Source: Brachionus rotundiformis (lineage: Eukaryota; Rotifera; Eurotatoria; Ploima; Brachionidae). Taken from it: DNA of 64,000 bases. The DNA lies in NCBI GenBank assembly GCA_016802295.1, contig JAESIW010000109.1, positions 975,954 through 1,039,953 on the forward strand, in the 5' to 3' direction. A program made the position numbers and the translations under genes. The notes beneath the pieces were generated by a model, which saw only the letters and a list, made by a program, of their open reading frames with translations, did no database searches and had not been told where the DNA came from. Positions 21,859 to 34,443 of the stretch are shown piece by piece (the first letter of the stretch is position 1; each line of letters begins with the position of its first letter).

Positions 21859-23187
21859 ATGTTGAATTCAATATTTGGTCGACGTAAAACATTTGAGGTT
21901 AATAGTCCGGAAATAATCTACAAGGTGCATTACCTTGGCAATGTGATGACATGTCTGCTAAAGGGTGCTTTTTTGAATTCGGCCACAACTCTTAGTCTGG
22001 ATTCTAGTTTTAATGAGGAAATAAATTCAAACCAACTGTTCAGCATTGACAAACCGGTCAAAATTCTATGGGACAATCACATAAAACATGGCGGTCAAGC
22101 TGGAATAAAAATGAGCCTAACACTGAGCCAAGGCGGCCTAAGAGTCGACACCAGAGACCACGGAGTGACCGAATACTACGGTCATAGGATTTACTTGTGC
22201 AAGGCTCACTCAATTAACCCCAAGCTTTTAATATGGGTCTACCAACATGTAGGAAAAAATCTCAAAACTGAAATAAGATGTCATGCGGCCTTATGCCAAA
22301 GTTCCAAGCATGCCAAAGCCATCGAATGTCTGCTAAATGATAAGCTTAAGCAAACATTCAGTGAATACAAACGGGAGAAAAAGCGCCTTCAAAATTCGAG
22401 GCTGTGTAATTCTAAGAATGGAGGTCTGCTTCAAAACCAAGTAGGCTACAAAAATAGGACATTCAGAAGTGTAGCTCAAAACTACAAGCCTCCAGTCCAG
22501 CATGGTATGTGTAGTGCGCCCAGATTGGATGATGTGATTGAAGAAGATGAAGATGACTTTGATGAAATGGACGTACAAATAGATTTGATCGAAGAAGAAA
22601 ATGAAAATGAGGTCGAACAGGAAGAAGAGACATCTGAGGGCAAGACAGAGGCTTTGCTGCACAGATATGATAACAAAGTGAATCAAGAATTAATTTTGTC
22701 TTCTTCGTCATCATCGTCACTGTCCTCTTGCTATCCATCTCCCACTCAAATGATTGAAGAACACTTTGAGTTTGAGCCAACAATTTTGTCAGAAAATGCA
22801 CCAAAAGCTTACTTGGAGGTGAGCTATGAATTTTTGTCCGATCTGAGCAAGTCACAAGAGCCCAAAAAGTCCACCATAAAACATTCCAAGTCGTTTATGG
22901 CCAAAAATGATAAGAATATGGGCAGAAATCCATTTAGGCGCTCAAATTTTTCCAGGTCTTTTACGGCCTTTACATCCAAATTTAAACATAACAAATATGT
23001 GGACAATTCAAACTATTTAAGAGATATAAATGAAGTTAAAGAGCTAAATTTGAATGAGAATTTGAGTCCAAGCCAGGCGTCAAGTTCGTCTTTGTCTTCG
23101 CCAACTTTATCAACCAGCTCAAAGTCTTCATCTAGTAAATCATCTGATATAGCTGAATTGATTCAAAATATCGATTTATCAAATTAA
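21859..23187 (+). CDS. FAM43: FAM43-type PTB-domain protein
   Basis: Single exon, 442 aa. Residues about 15-170 form a PTB-like domain: an initial IIYKVHYLGNVMTC strand, KPVKILWDNH, GIKMSLTLSQGGLRV, HRIYLCKAH, then LLIWVYQHVGKNLKTEIRCH and CHAALCQSSKHAKAI. After it comes the FAM43 hallmark YKPPV followed by SAPRLDDVIEED, an acidic run (about 225-265), and a Ser-rich tail with FRRSNFSRSF. FAM43A/B are cytoplasmic PTB adaptors, loosely tied to endocytic or signalling roles. The YKPPV-to-SAP linkage to the PTB domain is what identifies the family. A or B cannot be assigned. AATAAA at 23236-23241. Confidence 0.88.
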   Translation: MLNSIFGRRKTFEVNSPEIIYKVHYLGNVMTCLLKGAFLNSATTLSLDSSFNEEINSNQLFSIDKPVKILWDNHIKHGGQAGIKMSLTLSQGGLRVDTRDHGVTEYYGHRIYLCKAHSINPKLLIWVYQHVGKNLKTEIRCHAALCQSSKHAKAIECLLNDKLKQTFSEYKREKKRLQNSRLCNSKNGGLLQNQVGYKNRTFRSVAQNYKPPVQHGMCSAPRLDDVIEEDEDDFDEMDVQIDLIEEENENEVEQEEETSEGKTEALLHRYDNKVNQELILSSSSSSSLSSCYPSPTQMIEEHFEFEPTILSENAPKAYLEVSYEFLSDLSKSQEPKKSTIKHSKSFMAKNDKNMGRNPFRRSNFSRSFTAFTSKFKHNKYVDNSNYLRDINEVKELNLNENLSPSQASSSSLSSPTLSTSSKSSSSKSSDIAELIQNIDLSN

Positions 23188-25027
23188 AAATCTGATTTTG
23201 TAAATATGATTTATAAAAATTCTAACAAAAATTTAAATAAATATTTTAAAATTTGAATATCTTTATATCGAAATTTTTATTTAAAAGATTCACAAAAATG
23301 CACAAATATCATATAAATATCTGTCAACATTTGCAAAATTAATTTTCTAGTTAATTTTTTTAGATAGGTTTTAATCAAGATAAATCCTTTTAAATGATAA
23401 AAACTTGGTGATCCGGCACTAGGTGATCAAATTTATTTTTTTAAATTCTTCATGAAATAAACTACATTAATGCTATGGTACGTGGTTTTTAGGTAAAATT
23501 ACCTATAAAAATGTAATTTTACAAATACTAAAAAATTGTTAAACCAAAAAAAGCCAAAAAAAACAGTTAAAATTTGCACAGAATTTCAATTTTTTTTATA
23601 AATGTTAAAAATTTTGACAATTAAAAATGTTTTATACTTTTTTATACTTTACAATAATCTTTATTTTAAAATTTATCTTATTTAAATGATCAATAGAATT
23701 TTTGCATTTTATTGACGTCAAAATTTTTTACTTCATCCTCGTTTCTTAATGATCTCCTTAATATAAATCTTTTTTTTAACCCAAAATGATTTCTTTACCA
23801 AGTTTTTCGTAAAATTTAGTAAATTTTTTTTGAAAATTGATAAATTAAATAAAATAATTCATCTAGATAATCTTAACGTTTAAAATTATTTATCTATTTT
23901 TTAATATTTTTAAAATTACATTCTTCATGAAAAATGATATAAATTTTCGTAATTTTAATCAAAACCTCATAAATTCATAAAAATTCAAAAAAATAAATTT
24001 CTTTTAGAAAATAATTTGCAGCGAAATAATAATTTTTATAAATTAGATAAAATTAATATCAAAACACATAGACCAGACAAATTTTAATTTCTTTTGATTT
24101 GAAAAATTTTATTACTGGTAAAATCTCATTGACGAGCATTAATTTGTTCCAAGTTTTTCTTAAAATTATTTACAGTATTGGCTTAGTGAAGAGCAGAGTT
24201 AAGAAATATCATTAAGACTAATTAGAATATTGGAAAAGTAAAAATTGCGCTATTAATGCTTGGAATAGCCTTCCTAGCCGTAGCTAAGCCAAATTACTAA
24301 ATTTCTTCAAAGCTTAATCTTAAATTATTTTAGTCCGAAAAGGACACAAAAAAGGACTTGATACTAATTTTTGATCAAGTTGAATGACATTATTTTCGAA
24401 ATCTGATTTCATGATAGACCGCTGGTGCACATGATTTCTCCAATAGTGACCATCAGCGGCAATGATTTTATTAATAATTAATTTAATTATTTTTGTATTT
24501 TAATATTGAATTTTTAATTAATAAGTGATAAAAGATACCACTAGATTAATTTTTTTTTATATGAAACATTAAGTTAATTGAAATTTGGATGAAAAGTAAA
24601 ACTGAATAAATCATTATATAAAGCTAAATTTAAAAAAAATTGAACAATGCATTATTTATAATTTTTGATAAAATATCAAGACCCATGTTTTAGATACTTT
24701 TGTTTAGTAATTCTATCCTGTAGAGTTGTCATAGAATTGCGGTAAAATTAATTCTATGCTGAAAAAATTAAAATTTATAAATTCTACGTTAATTCTTTTA
24801 AATTATCACTATTTAAACTAAAGTGACGTATTAATTAAATGTAACAAAATTTACTTAATTTAATTTGAAGTTTGACCAAAAAATTGCATTAATCATTCAG
24901 ATGGAAATAATATCATTAAAAATTTAAAAAATTTTAATTTTAATACATGTTTATTTTATTATTTAAAAATATTTTCAAAATTGACTCAGAAAAAATTTAT
25001 AATTTCACCATTAATAAAAGTTAATGT
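23188..25027. other. AT-rich intergenic region
   Basis: Separates the 3' ends of FAM43 (+) and the first CAAX paralog (-). Short, slightly GC-richer words occur at 23403-23430 and 24410-24460 without evident structure. No ORF. Confidence 0.45.
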
Positions 25028-25370
25028 TTAAAAATAATAACACCAATACCATTTTTTTTTGTCTTTATCTGATTTATTTTTGCTCGAGTCAAGAGGTCTC
25101 ACATAACTTGGTCTGACAAAGCGCTGTTTATATGCCGAGTTGGTTGACCTAGTTGAATATCGAGTTTGGGCAAACGTCTCTGCCTGCTGGTACACAGTCT
25201 CCATTCTTCCAGTCACATCACGATCAATGTGCTCGCACTTAAAAGCGAATCATTAAACATTTTCCCAAACTAAAATATAATTTTACATAAAAACAATGTT
25301 TTATCTGACATCCAGTACATCTTGGATCTTTTTTTGAGCTAGGTACAGATAACATATTATAATAAACCAT
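25028..25370 (-). CDS. Small Cys-motif protein with CAAX-like tail, paralog 1
   Basis: Two exons (25287-25370 and 25028-25237) join through a 49-nt intron and give 97 aa. Near the N-terminus the motif DPRCTGCQIKHCFYCEH (CxxCx4CxxCxH) looks like a compact metal-binding knuckle. The junction falls right after KHCFY. It is followed by a Gln/Thr/Ser/Arg-rich middle and a C-terminus of a lysine stretch (KNKSDKDKKK) then WYWCYYF. The last four residues CYYF fit a CaaX box with Phe in the last position (geranylgeranyl type), and the lysines would help membrane binding. The downstream copy at 25543-25764 shares both the Cys motif and the polybasic-Cys-x-x-Phe end, which supports the model. No known family recognised. 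Confidence 0.7.
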
Positions 25371-25542
25371 TTTTTAACAATATTTCTTGACACTCTTTTT
25401 TATTTTATTAGAAATATTCAATATATAAAAAATTTAAACAAAACTCTGCCATTCTCTTAAGAGAAAATCAAACCTCCAATTAATCAAAGTATAATTCAGA
25501 TTTTTAATCAGCAAAATTCTTTATTAAATTCAAAAAAGTTAT

Positions 25543-25764
25543 TTAAAAGCAACAACACTTTTTCTTTTTTTCATTTTTTTGTGTGGGTTCACTTTTAGGA
25601 GCTTGGTAGATTGGTTGGACTTGCTTTCGTGGTCTTGGAGTGCTAAGAGGTGGCAACTGTTCTTGCCAATGCTCGCATTGGAAACAATGCTTCATTTTGC
25701 AGCTTAGGCATCGTGGATCTTCGGCTGAATTTGGCACAAAATTTATTTTTTCTTTTTTAGACAT
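25543..25764 (-). CDS. Small Cys-motif protein with CAAX-like tail, paralog 2
   Basis: Single exon, 73 aa. The motif DPRCLSCKMKHCFQCEHW (about residues 16-33) matches paralog 1 in every Cys and His. The middle is Pro-rich (LPPLSTPRPRK), and the C-terminus is KNEKKKKCCCF, a polybasic stretch plus CCCF, again CaaX-compatible with extra cysteines that could be palmitoylated. The intron of paralog 1 is absent here, so the copies differ by intron loss or gain. No signal peptide, so a cytosolic protein anchored to membranes is likely (inference). The genes lie head to tail, 172 bp apart. Confidence 0.7.
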   Translation of the reverse strand: MSKKEKINFVPNSAEDPRCLSCKMKHCFQCEHWQEQLPPLSTPRPRKQVQPIYQAPKSEPTQKNEKKKKCCCF

Positions 25765-26819
25765 GCTTAAAAATGCTTCTTGGAGTCAAAATTCGAATAA
25801 TTAAAGATCGTATTGAGAAATACTTATTTCGTAATAATTTCCATGACGAAAATATAAGAATATAAAAAATGATAATGTAACAATACAGAATGGTTGCTAG
25901 AAGAACTAAATATTTACCAAGACAGAAATTTAAACTGTGTTTAAGTAGTTAAAATATCGTCTTTTAATTAATTGAATTTATTTCTGAAAGGTAAAATAAT
26001 CCAAGAAATAGCTTTTGATTTTTTACTTTTTTATTTTTATAATATTATTATTTGAAATACTTGATTATATTAAGAAAAAATAAAAGTTTAATATTTATTA
26101 GCAAAAACCGAAATATTAATTTGCCTTGCCTACGTTTTTTTTATAGCTGGATGTTTAAATTTTTTTTAAATTGAAGCCAAAAAAATAACAATTTTTACTT
26201 AGATTTATTTTTCAAATATTATTAGTTTGTTTAAATGTTTCCAGTTTGCTCATAATTGAGATATGATTAATAGTACTGATTGAGATATGATTAATAGTAA
26301 TAGTAATGATGTCACCAAAAAATTATTTTCATAATATTTAATATGTTTTTTTGGTTAAGCTTCCTTAACAATGAATTTTTTATGCCTTCTCAAATTTTAA
26401 GATTGGTTACGAGAAAAATTTAAACCATTTTCCAAATCCTCATTTGGTCTATAAATAACATTACTAAAAAATTCTGTCTCTGATCGAAGCTGTTCTGGTA
26501 GAGCTCGGAAGCTAACTTTTAGCGATGAAAATTACATTTTTAGAGAGATTAGAAAAGATCCTACATTTATCGAAAACTTGCCACTGATTTTAATTCTTGA
26601 TGGGTTTGAGATTTTCATAGAGTTATTTTTAAGTCACAAGACTTGACTTTTTTAAAAATATAAAAAAAAATATTTCCAACTCGTCGTCCAATTTCGAAAA
26701 AATTTATATGCAAATTATAAGTAATTTACTTGAGAAATAAAAAATTTAAGTCAAGTCACAACTTTGACTTAAAACTGTGACTAATATATAAACAAGTCTG
26801 GATATCTTCAAAAAAAGGC
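25765..26819. other. Intergenic region
   Basis: Upstream DNA of the two small genes followed by AT-rich sequence. A duplicated word (gagatatgattaatagta) occurs twice at 26259-26299. No ORF. Confidence 0.4.
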
Positions 26820-27530
26820 CTATAGTCTCATACAGCGGTCAGAAAACCGCTTCTTAACATAAAAGATAGACTAAAAAGATACAAGTGGTGTAAATAGAGA
26901 CTTAATTGAACGGTTAATGACTGTTCCATAATTATTATTAATGACGATTCCTATCTTAAGGTCTTAAATCGTGAGTCAAGAGTAAGTAAAAAGGATTAAA
27001 ATGAGAAATTTCACCCGAAGTTCTGCATACCAAGGTTACAAAACGGTGGGGGCTCAGCCGTTATCTGTGTGTGCATTTCCTACAAAGGTACTGATATATG
27101 CAAAATTTATACAGGAGTAATTAATCAATTTGTCTACGTTAACACGTTCACCATCTGTTGAACTCCCATTTGAGTCAAACGATCCTTGGGTTTATAAACA
27201 AGATGGGGCTTGAACACATACCGCTCACTCAATGAGCGACTGGTTCCAAGAACAGAACATTGTGGTTCTGTCATGGTGTACCCGCTCACCAAATATCAAG
27301 GCAATCGAAAACTTATGGTCGTGCATGAATGCCAAAACGGTAAACACCAAAGTAACCTCTATTGAGCATTTAAAGAGGTTTTACACAAAGAGTGGTTAAA
27401 GATTTCGACTGAGTACGTACAAAAATTGATTGAATCAATGCCAAAAAGAGCTTTGACTTGTTATAACGCCAGAGACGGTCATTTCAAATATTAAATTGTA
27501 AAAATATCTAAACTTTTGCAACACACTGTA
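26820..27530 (+). pseudogene. Tc1/mariner transposase relic with right terminus
   Basis: Degenerate plus-strand frames follow the Tc1 order: an NGGGSAVICVCIS block (the GGG-x-x-V-W region), VYKQDGA..HTAHSM, NIVVLSWCTRSPNIKAIENL (the catalytic DxxP..NPIENLW region) and LIESMPKRALTCYNARDGHF at the C-terminus, ended by a stop near 27493. The right terminus aacttttgcaacacactg ends at 27528 and is followed by TA, matching the usual Tc1-type CAGTGTGTTGCAAAAG end. No left counterpart is found, so the element is 5'-truncated. Several internal stops and frameshifts are present. Confidence 0.8.
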
Positions 27531-30479
27531 TATGCCTGCATTAAAACTTACATTTTTCGGTTAATAAATAAATGTCATCTTAATGATTATTATAATTATT
27601 TTAATAACTCAAAAATTTTGAAAAGAAAAATAATTTTTTTGAAAAGAAATTTTCAAACATTTTTATCAGTTTGTAATCTTTTAAGAAATTATTAACTCAA
27701 CTCATCCTTATAAATATGATATTTCAAACATTGATAATATAAAATGCAATGGAAATTGCTTCCCTTACATCATGTTTGATAAGATTGAATTTTTTACCAA
27801 ATGAAAAAACAATTTTATTTACATGATAATAGGTAGTAAGAATACTATTCCATTTAGCTATTTTGCATCCAGTGCAATCTTCACCTATTCAGCTAAAAAA
27901 TAAAACAATTAAAAGATATCCGATTCAGTTTCAATTATTTATTTCTAAAAGTATCTCATAAAAAAAAATACATAAGAGGAAAAAATAATTAAATCGTATT
28001 TTTATTTTTATATTATTATTTATATGCGCTTAGTTGGTTAGATAAGCTAAAAATTAGATAAAAAAACGTATTTTATCAAAATTCATTAATTTTAAATAAT
28101 TACAAAATGTATTGAAGACTTGATTCAGAAAACATGTTGTTAACGTTTTTTTTGATTATAAATTAATAGTATTTTAAAATTTTTTTTGATAAATCAAAAA
28201 CTAAATTTTATTTTCAATAATCAAGGAATTCTCAAATTTTTATATGGCACTATATTGGATTCAGAAACGTTCAAGAATTGATTTGTTATGCGGATTATTT
28301 TCACTCTTCAAAGCTTTACATCCCAAACCATATTTTGATAATAATTTATTTTTATTTTTATTCTAGCTTTTTATAAATTTTTATGTAATAAATGATGAGA
28401 CAATCTTTTGCAATTGATCATAAATCTTTAATAACTAAAAGACTTTGAAAGAGACAAAAATGCAGCTTTTATTTCTTTTATAACAATGATTCTATGGCAA
28501 AAAAGATTGTTAATAGATACCAATGAAAAATTAAAACTTTATTAATATATATTAATAGTTAATAATTTAAATGGCGTTTAAAGACTGTTTGTTTCCAAAA
28601 ATTGGTGACAGCTTGTCTTTTAGTCGCAGAGACTTGGAAAAATATTTTTATTTTTAATATTTTACTAAATTAAAAAATTATTTAACTATTGATGCATCAA
28701 AATAATTTTTTAATTATAAACCTTGAAAGTAATTGAATTCAAGTCCTTATAAAATTGTTTTTAAATCTTTTTCCTCTTAGCTTAACTAAACTGCTATTAT
28801 AATAAATTACACATCACTTACAAACATTACAAATGACAAAATTAGACTTCTTTCGAAAATACAGATTTAATTAAAAATTATTCTTATTTTAGTAGTATCA
28901 AAAAATTAAGTCATTACATAAATGAAAATTTTTTGAATTCCTTTTTTTAATAACAATTTAAATAGAAAATGATTATTAACTTGAAAAAATTGAGCTATTG
29001 TAACAGAAAACGTGAAAGCCATAAAAATGTAAACCATCTCAATTGGAATTTCGTGATTCAGTCAAAATTTTTATTGCCTTTATGATTTAATTTCACATGT
29101 CTCTTGTCTTCATGACAAACTCATACAACTCAGAAAAACTAATTATCTAAAATTTGATAATAAACAGAACTTTGATAAAAAAACAAGACTAGAATAATTT
29201 TTTTAAAGCTTTAAAAATTATTTAATATTATTTATCTATATTTTTGTATATATTTTAATTTATCTCATGTTTGATCCAAGTGATGTTTTGTTATCAGTTT
29301 GATACAATTTATCATATCAGATAATTTCATATCTATGTTAAATTTTTTAAATTAATTTTTTTATTCAAGAATAACTGTGTAACAAGTATAAGACTACGAA
29401 AAATCAAAATTCTTTTGTGACATAGCTGACGTAGATAAATCAATGAAACAACAACAAGTAAATAAAATTTTTTTTAATTGTTTAAAAAAATGTTATAAAT
29501 TCAAATTATTTAGCATATTTAAAGTTCTTACTCAAATGCTTTTTATTAAGATCATATTTAGTTTAAGTAAGATTTTATAATTTATGAGAATAGTTTGTAA
29601 CGTGATAAACATTTTTAGACAAATTAAAAAAAACGCTTTTTAATATAATTGAATAAAGAATGAAATATTTCAAATTTTATTATTAAAATGTAATCTGATA
29701 AAGAAGTCTTAAATAAAATTGATTCATATTCACCAAAATGTATTATCTGGTGTAAATTAAAATTAAAATCAGTATTATACAAGATCGCATTTAAAGATTT
29801 TATAGATCACAGAAATAAGGAGTTGAATATTAAAAATTAAAAAAAATAATTAATAAGTGTGGACTAGACAATAATGCCAAGAGTTTTCTTTATTATAAGG
29901 AACAAAAAATTTGCGTTCCTAAGTTAAAAGAAGAGAAATAATTTAAATTTGGCTTATTTTGATTAATTAAATAATAAAATATAATTAGAAACCACTTAGA
30001 CAGATTCTATCATTTCTTGTTTAAGCTAATTAAATTGAGTCTGAAGTACAAAGTATTACAAACATTCACTATATAATTTATTTGATTTAATTATCTTAGA
30101 CTTAAGTTCTTTTATTTAAAATTTTTTTTACCACTTATTCAAAATATAATTTTACCGATTTTACAGATCAGTAAGATTAGCAGCTAAATATTAAAGATGC
30201 TTCTTCTAATTATGGTTTAGATTTTAATGATTTATTTCACTTCAGGTCACTTTTCAATTATATTTGTGGTTCATTTGGTTTTATGCACTTTAAGGTTGCT
30301 CATTTAAAAATTCCGGTTTTTTCTTTGGTAATCTATGTGTAGTTGTAGGTTCTTTACAAAAAGTATGCTTCCAATCATTCTTGAAATCTTTAATCACATA
30401 TATTTTTGATAGATACGATACAGAGCGTTGATGGAGTCAACTGTCTTATTAATCTAGTAAATAATCCAATCAACATCAG
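27531..30479. other. 3-kb AT-rich gene-free region
   Basis: No supported coding frame, repeat or RNA gene found. Confidence 0.45.
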
Positions 30480-30499
30480 TTTTCTTTTTTTTTAGACAG

Positions 30500-30660
30500 G
30501 CTTACCAAGTCAAAGACCCAATTTAGGAAATTCGCAGTCTTTAAGTTCGACATTTTATCGAATGCTTTGGCAAAACTAAAAAAAGCCTCTGTTACGGTTG
30601 CAATAAATTGGTCACACATCATCTTAATCTTTTGGTAGCAAAATCATTTTGCTTTGTCCA
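30500..30660 (-). mobile_element. Non-LTR RT fragment (FAKAFDKM motif)
   Basis: The minus-strand translation around 30585-30549 reads SFAKAFDKMSNLK, the RT palm block also present at 10380-10450, preceded by MMCDQFIATVTEAFF. Flanking frames decay rapidly. It is a short dead remnant. Confidence 0.6.
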
Positions 30661-30872
30661 TTTAAGTTAATTGTGACTAAAAGCTTGGTAAAGTAATAGA
30701 ATTTTTTTGATAGTTTTTTAATTACTTAGACTAGCCATGAATAATTATTATTATTTTTATTAAATCATTATTTATTTCAGAATGCACCTCTTGGGCGATG
30801 ATAAAAAGAAAGATATTTAATTTAAAAAAAACTGGATAATTATTTAAAAGTTGTTCTTAAAAACTAAATTAT

Positions 30873-33800
30873 TTATTCCTCTTCTTGTTGATTGCTTGGA
30901 GAAGGTCTGTTCTCGATAACCGGTTGCGAATTGTTTTGAGGTTTAGACTCTTCTGTTCCAGTAGTGGTAACAGTTTCTTCAGTTGCTTCGGTGTCCTCAG
31001 ATTCATTTTTCTTAGCACCTACTTTTCTTGGCAACATGACATCTTCGCCAGGACCTAAAGTCATGTCCATTAAAAATTTGTAACTATTTCCTCTTGGATC
31101 TATAACTTCCACATAGTCAAAGTGAGCTTTTTCTTTGCTTTCTTTATCATCATATTTTACCAAAACATTTTTAATCTATTTTTAAATTTTTAATTAATAT
31201 GATAATAATATAAGTGTTAATTTTTTTTTCTTAAGCACCTTTCCTAAATCATTAAGTGTTTTCGAATATTCATCTAGATCGTCCTCGTTTGCTTCAGCCT
31301 CTTTCAGTGGAAATAAATCTGATTTGGACTTTTCACCATAGATTTGAACCATTATTTGGCCACTTTTTTTAGCTTCACCTGTTGCAGATTTTCGATTTTT
31401 ACTTTTGTCACCAACAACTATTTCCTCATAGTGTCTTAGCACACTTGACTTATTATTACTTAAAATAAATAATTAATAAAACAATTTAATTTTTATATCA
31501 TCTTTCCTATTCAATAGTTGATATAAATATTTTATCCAATTTTAATATAAAAAATAGTTCCTACTAAAATTCATGTCCTTGGTTGCTGGTAATTTTTATG
31601 CTTTTTATTTTACAATAATTTTTTCTTGTACCTTCATATCTTAAGCGTACATTTTGAATCTAATGAAAATAAATTTAGTTGGCAAAAGATTTTTTTCCAA
31701 ATTAGATAAAACCATTGCAACAAAGGACTCCATTTTTTTAAATGTGTGTACACCATCTTTGGATTCTAGTGGGTTTTTAAGAGAGAAAAAGCTTGTTTCT
31801 TCAGTCTGTCCACACAGTTTAATGAACAATTTTCCTTCGTCACTTGGCGGATCATTGTTTGGTTCTAGCGGTTGGAAATTTTTAATCAAAAAATCTTTTT
31901 GGCTTATTTTTCTCATTTACCTAGTGGAGATTGAGATACAATTCGACCTTTGACTATTTTTTCTCTCTTGCTTCGAATTGCCTGGTCGATTTCAAATCTA
32001 ATTTTCAAAATAGATTTAATTTAGATTTTTTTTATCACTTGGAAAAACATACAAATAATTATTTCCGTCAGGATCAGTTATTTTCAAGCTGTTGAGATCA
32101 TAATCACTTGACTTGTCTTCATAAAACAAAGTGGCATATTTAATTTCACCAATATCGAAATTGGTAACATCATAAATGAGACCATGTTCATCAGTGGACT
32201 TGGTTTTTTCATTAAACTCGAACTCATTGCTCTGTCCATTAGTTCCTGTCAAGCGAACTAAAATATTGGCAGACTTTGGAAAAGCATCTGAAAATTCCAC
32301 TCTGTAATCACATTGCTCATCATAGTCTCTAATGTCATAGTTAATTTGCATCTGGTACTCCGTGTTCTTGGTCATTTGTGGCGACACAATTATCCTGTAT
32401 TCAAACTTTGGCTTCTCGTTTGGAAAAGCGATGACAGAATTTTTTTTTCCAAAGCGAGCTTTGAGTTCTTCTGTCTTGCGATCTTGTTTTGCTTTGCGAA
32501 TCCATCCATCAAATGGAAATCTTTTATGGTAAACATTATAATTTTCATTTTATTCAATTTAGTTTGAGTTCATTGATCCATTTTGATTATAACATAAGCA
32601 AGTTATTTTATTAGATTAATTAAATTGATATATTAATAATGCTTCGGGTAATTTTTATTCGAAATTAGATGCATCTTAGTCAGAGTGATTTAAAATTTAA
32701 GATTTAAGAAAAGATATTGAGTGTCTATAATGTAAAACTAGCTCATCCGAATTAAAGGCTCTCAAGTTAAAATATTTTATAATAGATGAATAAACATATT
32801 TAATTCCTCACATTTTTAGCCTAATGGCACGATATTTAGTTTGGAAAAATTTCAAGTATCAGTCTTTGGCATGTTGATTTTAAAAGTTTTTAATTAAATT
32901 AATTATTTTTTGGTTTTTTTTCTCATAATTAAATGTATTAATCTAAATAGAGACATTTACCAACAATTATAGAGAAATAGTATTAAAATAATCCTAATTT
33001 ATAAACATTTCCTTTTTTAGTTTTTTTTTTTTTAGTTGATTAATTTTTTAATTTTAATTAAAAAATTTCAATATAATACGATAGGCTTATGTAAAGATAA
33101 GGCAATGATAAATATGAAATAATTTTTATTTAGCATGTCTAAATATGTTTATGATTTTAGAATCTAAATTGGTTTTGGGAGATAATAAATCATGATAAAA
33201 TATGAAATGAGCATTTATGCTTTTTTAAATTAAATTTTCGAAAAAAATTCGAATAAGAGCTTAGGGAAAAGTTTGACAAAAAAATTGATTTTTTAATACA
33301 AAACACTAAGTACTATTCAAATATTATTTATCTTGGTAACAAATTTGGGTAGTTGAATAATTTTTTCAACAGATTTTATTTTGCCAATTAAACCTATTTT
33401 TAAAATTTATTTTCCATTTAATTTTTATTTAATTAAATAACCTTTTAAATTGAACTTATTAATAATATATTAATTTAAGTCTGGATATTATAATTTAACC
33501 TTTTTTAATTCAAATTTTCTATTTTTTTCTCACAAAATCTAAACATAAAACCCCATTGATAAGATTAATGATTCTTATTTAAAATAAGACGATTTTTTAT
33601 TTTAAATTTATTTGTATTATTTTCCGCTTTATTCATTTGAGTAGAAATTTAAAAATTAAAATTTTAACTAATCTATCATTATTTTAACAGACATCAAATC
33701 TATGAGATCGTTTAGTAAAATTGAAAGATAATTCCATACGATTAGACACAAAATACTGGTTTACTGTAAAATTTATGTTTAGTGATTGATTAGACTCTTG

Positions 33801-34443
33801 TTTAATTAGCAATCAAATGAATATTTTAAAAGATATGAAAACTTAAGTGCACCCAATTATTGAAAACTTTCTAGAAAATATTTTTCGATAATTAATTTTA
33901 ATTTTAGCCCACTTGAATTAGCAAAAGAATTATCTTTATTTATATTTAGATCAATTATCGTTTGTTTTTAAAATATTTGAGTGTTTAAAATTTTAAAAAT
34001 TGCATAACCAGTAATTAAAATTTAATTAAGTCTAAACACCTTAGCATGTAGCTCAAATTCAATTACCTAAATGATTGTGTTTCGTTTGATTTCTGTATTT
34101 CAACATCAACATAGTCTAAATAAAGCACCTCATCTCCCTTGGCGTCTCTTGACAGGATTATAGCTGATATCTAAAAACAATAAAACACAATTCATTAAGT
34201 AATAATTAATAGGTTAGTTTAATTTTACTGTTCTAATATCTTGTTCTTCGAATTGAAAAACGTCAGTTTGACCACGTCCGAAAAATCTCCTCTCTCCACT
34301 GTTATCTTTGGTAAAGGCGATGTTTTGGTCCAATTTTATGAAACCTGTGTCAAAATTTCTCGCAACAATATTTATTCCCAAATTTCCAATATATTCCTCG
34401 GGTGAATGCTTGCTTGTCTTAACTGTTATCTTATACTTTACAG
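30873..34443 (-). CDS. Four-PLAT-domain protein (LOXHD1-like), 5' end missing
   Basis: Exons recovered: 34229-34443, 34067-34170, 32053-32520, 31921-31997, 31713-31864, 31632-31659 (uncertain), 31239-31448, 30873-31175; phases agree except around the sixth. About 515 aa are visible and contain four PLAT/LH2 modules. Module 1 has YKITVKTSKHSPEEYIGN..and the classic terminal FPFDGWI (split between exons 2 and 3). Module 2 has ILVRLTGTNGQSNEFEF and ITDPDGNNYLFEID (across the third junction). Module 3 has LFIKLCGQTEETSFF. Module 4 has IMVQIYGEKSKSDLF, LGK-IKNVLVKYDD and VIDPRGNSYKFLMD. The tail is Glu/Thr-rich (last 60 residues). PLAT repeats bind lipids or proteins at membranes; LOXHD1 is the many-repeat animal example. 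The initiator exon was not found. The third intron region (32521-34066) is about 1.5 kb. Confidence 0.8.

Noticed and set aside
22333..22855. Minus-strand frames over FAM43
   Set aside because: Shadows of the Ser- and Glu-rich FAM43 coding sequence.
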